A stretch of DNA of 24,378 nucleotides from Chloroflexi bacterium RBG_16_57_11 (GTDB lineage: Bacteria; Chloroflexota; Anaerolineae; Anaerolineales; UBA4823): the NCBI GenBank assembly GCA_001795165.1, contig MGNS01000111.1, positions 27,615 through 51,992 of the forward strand. Reading direction: 5' to 3'. Position 1 is the stretch's first letter; every line of letters starts with the position of its first letter. Shown here in pieces: positions 14,717 to 20,810 of this stretch. The position numbers and the translations under genes are program-made. The notes beneath the pieces were generated by a model. That model made no database searches and was not told the origin of the DNA. It worked only from the letters and a program-made list of their open reading frames with translations.

Positions 14717-16540
14717 TCATTCAGGTGTGGCTGAGGCTGGCGGTATGAAATCGCTGGGCCAGGAGGTGAAACTGTTGTAGATGATCTTGTTCAGGTTCGC
14801 TTTCAAGCTGTAGCTGAGTTTATTTTCCATGTCGATCGTCTCTTCTAAAAAGACCTCCCTGAGGTCGGTAAAGCTCAAATCGGCATTGGATAGGTTTACG
14901 CCGGCCATCGAGGTGGGCAAGAAACGCTTGCCCCACATGCGAGTCTCGCTCAGATTCGCGGCGCAGATGTAATCGCTCGCGTTGCGCCAGATTTCGCTGT
15001 AATAGAAATCGCTGCCAGCATCCTCATCGAACCGCACCGGCACATCCGCTACGGTGCTATCATTCGTGACCAGGAAAATACCATTCAAACAATCGCTTTG
15101 CGCCAGGAAGCTGAAAAGCTCAGCGTATGTCAGGTCAGCGGTGAAGGTAACCGGTGTTGAGCTCCACAGGCTAATGCCATCCAGGTTGACCTTCGAGAGG
15201 TCTGTGCCAGACAGGTTCGTTCCGGCCAGCCTGGCGCCGAGCAGACTCGTATCGTCCATTTTGGCGCCTTTCAGGTTTGCCCCCCGTAGATCCGCGCCTG
15301 ACAGATCCACTGCACTCAGGTTCGCCTCACGTAAATCGGCGTGACGGAAATTTGCCCTGGTGAGGACCAGGCCTTGCAAATCGGCATTTGCCAGCTTAGC
15401 AGCCTGAAAATCAGCGCCAGACAGATTGGCGCCGTAGAGTATGGCTTTGATGGTTTGCGTCACGCCGCCAATTTCACGCGAGTCGACAACCGTCACGGGC
15501 GCAGAAGTACTTCGGCTCAGGTCAGCTTGTGTGAGGTCGGCCCCGGTGAGCGCCGCGCCGGCCAGATAGCTGCCCGAAAGATCGGCGCCGCGTAAGATCG
15601 CTCCAGCTAGAACCGTTTGTTCGATCTGTCCATTTTGGTCAGAGATATCGAACCGCGCATCGGTGAGGTCGGCTTTTTCCAGGATCGCACCAGACAGGCC
15701 TGATCCCGAAAATGAAGCCCGATTGAGCTTGGCGTTAGTCATCTGAGCGCCGTCAAAATACCCCTGTTTGCTCACGATCCCAGTCAAATCCGCGCTATGC
15801 AGGTTGGAACCAGATAAATCTGCGTCCGAGAAGCTGGCGCCTGCCAGATTTGCTTCAGGCAAAGATGCGCCCACCAGCTCGGCGCGATCCAGGGTAGCGC
15901 CGAGCAGATTGGCTTTGCTCAGGTTGGCGCCGAAGAGTTGGGATCCGCCCAGATTTACCCCGCTCAGATCGGCGCCGGAAAGATCAGCCCCGTTCAAATT
16001 TGCCTCTGTGATCAGGGCCCCGCTCATATTTACACCAGATAGAATGGCTCCGGTCAGATTGGCCTTATTCAGTTTGATGGCGGTGAGCTGAACGTTCTGG
16101 GTCAGGTCAATATCCTTCAAGATGGCGGAGGAAAGATCGGCACTGCTCAAATTGGTATTGAGCAAAGTCGCCCCGGTCAGGTTTGCACCCGTCAGGTCGG
16201 CGCCCAATAAAATCGCATCCGTGAGATTTGTGTTTACTAAGGAAGAATCGGCTAAGGTAGCCCCGCTCAGATCGGCTCCACTGAAATTTGCACCACGCAG
16301 CGATGCGCCGGTGAAGTCCGCGCCGTTCAGGATGGCATTTGTGAAATCAGCGCCTTCGAGTGATTTACCTCGAAATTCCTTGCCAGTCAGACTGGCGTTG
16401 GTGCAGCGGGGTGGGCAGCTCAAGTTGCGGTAGAAATAAATCCCACCGACCACGGCGAGGACTACCAGGAGTATCGCAGCTTCGTCAAGCCATTCGCGCC
16501 AATTGGATCGTTTTTGTTCGATTGGCTTCTTTTCACCCAT
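14717..16540 (-). CDS. Membrane-anchored pentapeptide-repeat protein (607 residues)
   Basis: A basic N-terminus and one helix (21-37) would leave the rest outside the cytoplasm by the positive-inside rule. After CPPRC (C42, C46) come long runs of A(D/N)LxG-type pentapeptides, for example ADLTGANLTGATLLNTNL, up to about residue 430, which should fold as a right-handed four-sided beta-helix. A non-repeat insert (about 430-545) contains two further Cys. The end, IIYNSFTSWPSDFIPPASA, matches the end of the neighbouring 341-residue repeat protein, so the two share capping regions. GGGAGG before the start overlaps the stop of that neighbour. Cytoplasmic members such as Qnr protect gyrase; an external one must do something else. 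Confidence 0.85.
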   Translation of the reverse strand: MGEKKPIEQKRSNWREWLDEAAILLVVLAVVGGIYFYRNLSCPPRCTNASLTGKEFRGKSLEGADFTNAILNGADFTGASLRGANFSGADLSGATLADSSLVNTNLTDAILLGADLTGANLTGATLLNTNLSSADLSSAILKDIDLTQNVQLTAIKLNKANLTGAILSGVNMSGALITEANLNGADLSGADLSGVNLGGSQLFGANLSKANLLGATLDRAELVGASLPEANLAGASFSDADLSGSNLHSADLTGIVSKQGYFDGAQMTNAKLNRASFSGSGLSGAILEKADLTDARFDISDQNGQIEQTVLAGAILRGADLSGSYLAGAALTGADLTQADLSRSTSAPVTVVDSREIGGVTQTIKAILYGANLSGADFQAAKLANADLQGLVLTRANFRHADLREANLSAVDLSGADLRGANLKGAKMDDTSLLGARLAGTNLSGTDLSKVNLDGISLWSSTPVTFTADLTYAELFSFLAQSDCLNGIFLVTNDSTVADVPVRFDEDAGSDFYYSEIWRNASDYICAANLSETRMWGKRFLPTSMAGVNLSNADLSFTDLREVFLEETIDMENKLSYSLKANLNKIIYNSFTSWPSDFIPPASATPE

Positions 16541-16547
16541 ACCTGTG

Positions 16548-17573
16548 CTACCTCCCTAGATAAATTGCTGAGGCTGGGATGTCAAAACCAAGCGGCCAGA
16601 TGGTGTTCTCATCGTAGATGACGCCTTGTAAGATCGTGTCGTGCAAGAGGGGTTTCAGTCGCGCCTCCGTTAATGCAGCCACATGCCTGTCTGCCAGGAC
16701 TCGGCTCATCGAAGCCTGGTTCAATGCAGCCCTCAAATCAGCGCCGGTGAGGTTTTCGTAAGATGATCCGTTTGTTGCGTTTGGAGGAGGGGGGATGGTT
16801 AATCTCGCGCCGGTCAGGTCTGCGCCGCGCAGGTCTGCACCGCTTAAATCCGCACCGATGAGAACAGTGCCATTCAGCTTAGCCTTGGATAGGTCTGTAC
16901 CGGTCAGGTTGGTTCCAAAAAAGCTGCCACCGCTCAGGTTAGCGCCGCCCAGTTTCGTGCCCACCAGCTGGCTGAGATTGACCCACGATCCCGATAACCG
17001 GGCTCGGCCCATATCTGCGCCGCTAAAATCCGACAGGCTGAGCACGCTGCCGCTGAGCTCTGCGTCGACCAGCAGCGCACCACTCAAATTTGCTTCGGAC
17101 ATCTCTACCCCGTTAAGATTGAGACCACTGAGGTTGCAGCCGATCAATTCAGCACCACCGAGGCGAACACCATTCATCAAGCTCCGGGTCAGATCGACCC
17201 GGATCATAGAAACACCGCTCAAATCGGCTCCGCTTAAATCAGCATTGTCCAGTAAGGCGTTTCGCAGGTTGGCCAACGACAAGTCGCTACCCACCAGGCG
17301 TGCATCAGTCAATGAGGCGCTTTCCATGTTTGCCTGGGAGAGGTTAGCGCCGGTAAGATCGGCCTTGCTTAGATTTGTCTCAACCAGGTTGGCTTTACTC
17401 AAGTTGGCGTCCATCATCTGGGCGCCGGAGAAATCTTTGCCGCGCAGGTTGGCACTGCTCAGATTCACGCTGACGCAGTCATCCGGACAATCGCGCTGAT
17501 CCCTTGACCTGCACCCGGCAAACAGGGCGAGGAGAAAGAAGAGCACGAGAAGCAACCAGCGCGCTACCCGCAT
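16548..17573 (-). CDS. Pentapeptide-repeat lipoprotein (341 residues)
   Basis: The N-terminus is a strongly hydrophobic signal (6-20) ending LFAGC, with Cys21 as a likely lipidation site, although Phe at -3 is not the preferred residue. CPDDC (29-33) matches the CPPRC of the next gene's product. Pentapeptide repeats such as ANLSKANLVETNLSKADL run from about 35 to 250. The end, VIYDENTIWPLGFDIPASA, is shared with the neighbour. The gene starts 7 bases after the stop of the 60-residue peptide gene and has no clear ribosome-binding site, so it depends on coupled translation. It is probably a tandem duplicate of the 607-residue gene with a different anchor. The binding partner is unknown. Confidence 0.83.
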   Translation of the reverse strand: MRVARWLLLVLFFLLALFAGCRSRDQRDCPDDCVSVNLSSANLRGKDFSGAQMMDANLSKANLVETNLSKADLTGANLSQANMESASLTDARLVGSDLSLANLRNALLDNADLSGADLSGVSMIRVDLTRSLMNGVRLGGAELIGCNLSGLNLNGVEMSEANLSGALLVDAELSGSVLSLSDFSGADMGRARLSGSWVNLSQLVGTKLGGANLSGGSFFGTNLTGTDLSKAKLNGTVLIGADLSGADLRGADLTGARLTIPPPPNATNGSSYENLTGADLRAALNQASMSRVLADRHVAALTEARLKPLLHDTILQGVIYDENTIWPLGFDIPASAIYLGR

Positions 17574-17580
17574 GTCTGGT

Positions 17581-17763
17581 TCAGATGGATTGACCGAAGG
17601 ATAATAGTTGATTCAAAGCCTGGCGACGTTGGTCGCAACCGCAGCTTTTCCCGGTCGATTGTTCATACAGTTTGGCCAGTTGGTCCACCCCGGTGAGATG
17701 GGCAAGATCGGCAACGGTGTTCCCTAATCCTTGACCGGCTTTCAATCCAGTGCGAATTTTCAT
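17581..17763 (-). CDS. 60-residue CGCD-motif peptide, possible export substrate
   Basis: This small protein starts MKIRTGLKAGQGLGNTVADL and ends with an STGKSCGCDQRRQALNQLL segment. The short Gly-rich N-terminal part is followed by an amphipathic helix and a CxC pair before an Arg-rich helix. From memory, a similar ATG-x-x-CGC-x-x-R-x-x-x-LN pattern occurs in small uncharacterised proteins of phages and other bacteria, which I could not check. It is the first gene of a cluster with the two repeat proteins, directly downstream of an exporter subunit and with its own extended -10 box. Precursor of an exported peptide, metal-binding peptide and chaperone-like adaptor are all open. A canonical GG leader is not obvious. 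Confidence 0.75.
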   Translation of the reverse strand: MKIRTGLKAGQGLGNTVADLAHLTGVDQLAKLYEQSTGKSCGCDQRRQALNQLLSFGQSI

Positions 17764-17794
17764 GAGGTGAGATTCCCTTTCTATTCAGTCGTGT

Positions 17795-17803
17795 ATTATA
17801 ACA
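17795..17803 (-). promoter_or_regulatory. Extended -10 promoter for the peptide/pentapeptide/ParA cluster
   Basis: The minus strand reads TGTTATAAT, a perfect extended -10, 31 bases before the peptide start codon. The same nine bases occur before the small membrane-protein genes at 13516 and 23653. It gives the cluster a promoter separate from the upstream exporter gene. Confidence 0.6.
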
Positions 17804-17827
17804 GCGGTAAATCCAAGCTAGAGATGA

Positions 17828-20050
17828 TCAAGGATGAGCGATAACCAGTAAAGTCGGCGCGCGTTGGAGCACACATTGCAGTGCGCGCTCCAGGTTTTCC
17901 GGATCCAGAGCGCCAAAGCTTTCATCCAGTACAATCATGTCGGCCATTTGTAATAGAGTGCGAGCGATGAACAGACGGCTGCGCTCACCATGTGAAAGCT
18001 GCCAACCGCTCTCGCCAAGCATTTGCTGAAAGCCGGAAGGCATGCGCTGTAATACCTCTCCTAATCCCAGCTCCTGGCAGATATTTCCGGCTTCTTCCAG
18101 GTCTTCGGGCGTGGGTGGCCACCGGCGGCCTAGCAGCAAATTAAAGGCTAAAGTCTCAGAAAACACGTAGTTCTCCTGAAACTGAGGCGCCATCACCACC
18201 CGCTTACGCCATTCTTCCACACCGAGTAGCTGGCGGTCGAAACCCCAAAGCAGCAATGATCCGGATTCTGGCGCCCGCAACCCGGTCAGCACAGCCGCGA
18301 GGGTTGATTTTCCACCGCCGGATGGCCCTTCGAGCAGCAGCTGGTCGCCGGGAGAAATTTGCAAAGAACAATCTTGCAAGATCGGGCGTCCTGATGGGCG
18401 ATAACGGAAGCTAAGATCGCGTGCTTGTACGAGCGCTTGTTTCCCCGTTTCCTGGGAAACCTGAGCCTGATTAGCTACCGTTGGATCCGGTGATTCGCCA
18501 CGCCTCGGGGGCGTAAAGCCCAGGGCAGGCAACTGGCGTGGCCGATCGGCAGCCTCGAACAGAGGTCTAACCTGCTGCCAGGCATTTGCCAGGCTGGAGA
18601 GGCTTTGGGCGCCGGCAGTGAGCTTTCCCAACCCTTGCGAGGCCAACAGCACGCCGCCCAGGCTGATTGCCAGGGCTTGCGGGGTTGGGTTTGTGGCGAC
18701 AAAAGCCAACGCGATCCCCGCCAGACCGACCAGGATCCAGCCTCGGGTGATGAATGAATTAATGAGAACGCCGATGTGGTCCATGTTCTCAGAGAGCTTC
18801 AGATAGCGATCCAACTCCTGGTCTTCATCCGTGTGCCAGCCTTGAGAATCCTGCTGGATCAGGCGTGTTCGGTGGCCAACCATCTCTTCGACCAAATGAT
18901 TGGTCATTTCCCGGTAGGCGTCGGTCCATTCCCGGCTGGTACGGTAATATCTCCATAGGAGCAAGAGCGTGAGGATGGCCCAAATCACCAGGCTGGCCGC
19001 GCTTACGCTGCCGCTGGCGCCTTTTAACAGGATGACAACCGACAGTCCGAGCTCGATGAAAGAGAGCAGCGCCGTGAAGCCGCCGCTCAAAGCCAGCATT
19101 TCCACGGCTTCGGATTCCATCACCCGGTTCAAAAATTGGCCCATGCCCAGGTGGCGGATTTCCTCCGGGTCGAGCTTCAGCGTGCCCAGAATCAAGCGCT
19201 GCTTAAAAAGCGCCCCGGCGCCCATGGAAAGCTCACTTTGTGCATCGCTGACGATGATCTGGACCGGGATAGTAGATAGCAGCAGGAGCGCCCAGGCCAG
19301 CAGCCAGCCCATATCAAAGTGCCCTTGAAAAATCCCGCGGCCTATGACAAACCAGGAGGCCACAGAAAGCAATTGCTGGATAAAATACATCCCCAGCATG
19401 ATCGCTGCCGGGCGGTAGACACCGGCATGGCGAAACTGGTTGTGAAGACCGGCAGAAGGCGGGAGTCGAAGCAGCCAGCCCGCTTCGATGCGCACGGAAC
19501 CAAGCTGGTCGCGCAAAATCGCCTTGCGCGCCCGCTGCAATCGCTCGGCAGGTACTTCGGCATCCAGCAATACATGATCTATTTGTTCTGCAAGATATGC
19601 ATCGTACGGTCGTGTTAGCAGGGCGCGCAGCGCCTCCAGGCTCAGCCGACGGATGCGTAAATCCGGGCACAAAATGGAAATCCTGCCGCGCGCCCCACTC
19701 AACAATGCCAGAAAGCTTGGGTCGTGCGTTGATGACCACTCATCGATTGGCTTATCAGTTCTACGGACGCCCGGCAGTTTGAGAATCGCCGGTCCGCCTG
19801 CCGTGAGCAGTAAATCCAGGTCGTTGTATTGTGCGCTGACTGGCTCGGCTTCCAGGTCCAGGTATCCTGCAGCGTTATCCAGCCAGGCGCCAATTTCGGT
19901 ATCGCCTGATGATCGCAGGCCCTCCGGAGGTTGTGACAAGCGCACGAGCCGGGCAGTCAGCCCGGCTTTGAGTGCCAGGTTTTCAGTTAGCTCGCCCAGT
20001 CGGTTGACCGGCCAGGCGATTTGATCGAGGTCGAGCGCTCTGGTTGCCAT
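17828..20050 (-). CDS. ABC exporter subunit with degenerate C39-like N-terminal domain
   Basis: This 740-residue protein has about 210 N-terminal soluble residues, five or six membrane helices (about 217-475) and an ATPase domain with Walker A GPSGGGKST (575-583), a Q-loop VVMAPQFQ, a variant signature LSHGE (685-689), Walker B MIVLDES (705-711) and the switch His739. The chain stops one residue after that His, so the usual 20-30 residue end is absent. In the soluble part, SFLALLSGARGRISILCPD lines up with THFLVVWNRVGDWLQVMDP of the C39 domain encoded at 20811, with the catalytic His and Asp replaced; it is probably a docking, not a cutting, domain. It likely pairs with the 940-residue exporter. 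ATG 20050 has no clear ribosome-binding site. Confidence 0.82.
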   Translation of the reverse strand: MATRALDLDQIAWPVNRLGELTENLALKAGLTARLVRLSQPPEGLRSSGDTEIGAWLDNAAGYLDLEAEPVSAQYNDLDLLLTAGGPAILKLPGVRRTDKPIDEWSSTHDPSFLALLSGARGRISILCPDLRIRRLSLEALRALLTRPYDAYLAEQIDHVLLDAEVPAERLQRARKAILRDQLGSVRIEAGWLLRLPPSAGLHNQFRHAGVYRPAAIMLGMYFIQQLLSVASWFVIGRGIFQGHFDMGWLLAWALLLLSTIPVQIIVSDAQSELSMGAGALFKQRLILGTLKLDPEEIRHLGMGQFLNRVMESEAVEMLALSGGFTALLSFIELGLSVVILLKGASGSVSAASLVIWAILTLLLLWRYYRTSREWTDAYREMTNHLVEEMVGHRTRLIQQDSQGWHTDEDQELDRYLKLSENMDHIGVLINSFITRGWILVGLAGIALAFVATNPTPQALAISLGGVLLASQGLGKLTAGAQSLSSLANAWQQVRPLFEAADRPRQLPALGFTPPRRGESPDPTVANQAQVSQETGKQALVQARDLSFRYRPSGRPILQDCSLQISPGDQLLLEGPSGGGKSTLAAVLTGLRAPESGSLLLWGFDRQLLGVEEWRKRVVMAPQFQENYVFSETLAFNLLLGRRWPPTPEDLEEAGNICQELGLGEVLQRMPSGFQQMLGESGWQLSHGERSRLFIARTLLQMADMIVLDESFGALDPENLERALQCVLQRAPTLLVIAHP

Positions 20051-20192
20051 TTGAGCGATCCCAGGCGAAAAGATTGGGCACCAGCATCTTCATTCGGAAA
20101 TCACGCTGTATGCAAGTGCAAAGAATGCGTGTACTGCAGGCGCTAACCTGCCTGGGAAATCTTATCATGTGCACAGGCAGCGGACAAGGGGA

Positions 20193-20203
20193 ATTTGTCG
20201 CAA
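20193..20203. promoter_or_regulatory. Candidate operator copy, ATTTGTCGCAA
   Basis: This is the distal of two copies in the divergent region, 35 bases from the proximal copy. It matches the motif upstream of the SPFH gene at 12183 over eleven bases. Confidence 0.3.
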
Positions 20204-20226
20204 GGCTATGTATCCCTGCCCTATGT

Positions 20227-20238
20227 CATTTGTCGCAT
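20227..20238. promoter_or_regulatory. Candidate operator copy, CATTTGTCGCAT
   Basis: The 11 bases CATTTGTCGCA are identical to 12182-12192. The motif starts 40 bases before the TATAAT here and 50 bases before it at the SPFH gene, a difference of about one helical turn, so both sites could present a bound regulator on the same DNA face. Confidence 0.35.
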
Positions 20239-20266
20239 CTTTCAACGGCGCATGCCATTTCTAATT

Positions 20267-20272
20267 TATAAT
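20267..20272 (+). promoter_or_regulatory. -10 box for the mini-HlyD/C39 exporter operon
   Basis: A perfect TATAAT in AATTTATAATGGG would start transcription near 20279, about 30 bases before the GTG at 20309. The -35 region has no good match. Confidence 0.5.
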
Positions 20273-20308
20273 GGGTGCGAATGTAGCTCTGATCCATGGA
20301 GTTTGAGG

Positions 20309-20803
20309 GTGTCAATCCAATTTTCACGCTCGATGCGTTCATTGCGTTTGGATAGTTTTCGCGCCACGCGCATTGGCTTGATATTTGCCATAATTCTTAT
20401 GCTGGCCCTGATTGTGTGGTTTTTCATGGCCAAAGTTACCTTGTATGAAGTCAGCTCCACCCTGGAATGGAATGCAGAGGCGAAGCTCATGGCCACTTTC
20501 GCTGAAGAGGCGCGCGCCCGCCTGCGACCTGGCATGCCAGCCATTTTACGCCTGCCTCAGAGTCCTGATCAGCCAGCGACGACCATTCCGGCAGTCGTGT
20601 TTGACCTGCCGCGCGACAGTGAGCAAGTTGAAATTCTGGTCCTCCCGAGTGGGCTCCCGCTGGATACCCAGCCGGGCAAGCTGACCGGTCAGGTGGAAGC
20701 CGAAGTCGAGTACGTTACCCCCGCCGAGCTGGTTCTGCGCACCTCGGGCAAGTTCCTCAATCGCAGCCAGGTTCCGGTTAGCCCTCAAACACCTCAGGAA
20801 TAA
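20309..20803 (+). CDS. Mini-HlyD-like single-pass membrane protein
   Basis: This 164-residue protein has a basic N-terminus, one helix (about 22-41, GLIFAIILMLALIVWFFMAK) and a beta-rich outer part. LMATFAEEARARLRPGMPAI and the C-terminal TPAELVLRTSGKF resemble the membrane-proximal barrel of HlyD-type adaptor proteins, but the coiled-coil hairpin and lipoyl domain are absent. GTG 20309 was chosen because GGAG at 20298-20301 is seven bases upstream and a -10 box lies 37 bases away. The frame is open back to 20195, but that would include the promoter; ATG 20333 is a second option. The stop is 7 bases before the C39 exporter, so it is probably an accessory subunit. Confidence 0.7.
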   Translation: MSIQFSRSMRSLRLDSFRATRIGLIFAIILMLALIVWFFMAKVTLYEVSSTLEWNAEAKLMATFAEEARARLRPGMPAILRLPQSPDQPATTIPAVVFDLPRDSEQVEILVLPSGLPLDTQPGKLTGQVEAEVEYVTPAELVLRTSGKFLNRSQVPVSPQTPQE

Positions 20804-20810
20804 CCAGCCT

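Larger units (their letters stand above)
20051..20308. other. Divergent control region between the two exporter genes
   Basis: This 258-base gap is the longest in the window. It holds two ATTTGTCGCA motifs, a TATAAT at 20267 on the plus strand (with TATAAA on the opposite strand over the same bases), and a TGTGCACA palindrome at 20168-20175. No small gene with a ribosome-binding site was seen. It probably controls both directions. Confidence 0.55.

Noticed and set aside
16795..17499. 234-residue open frame on the plus strand, rich in Ser, Ala, Pro and Leu
   Set aside because: It is the antisense reading of the pentapeptide repeats; the periodic codons keep the opposite strand open. The same applies to plus-strand frames between 15054 and 16433.
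14717..17573. Repeats in the pentapeptide genes considered as a CRISPR or DNA repeat array
   Set aside because: The 15-base periodicity comes from the protein repeat; units vary in sequence, there are no spacers, and both frames stay open.
20136..20151. GCAGG/CCTGC hairpin in the divergent region
   Set aside because: A five-base stem with no T-run is expected by chance.
20195..20308. N-terminal extension of the mini-HlyD frame
   Set aside because: It contains the TATAAT box and an operator-like motif, and the extra residues show no domain or signal character.
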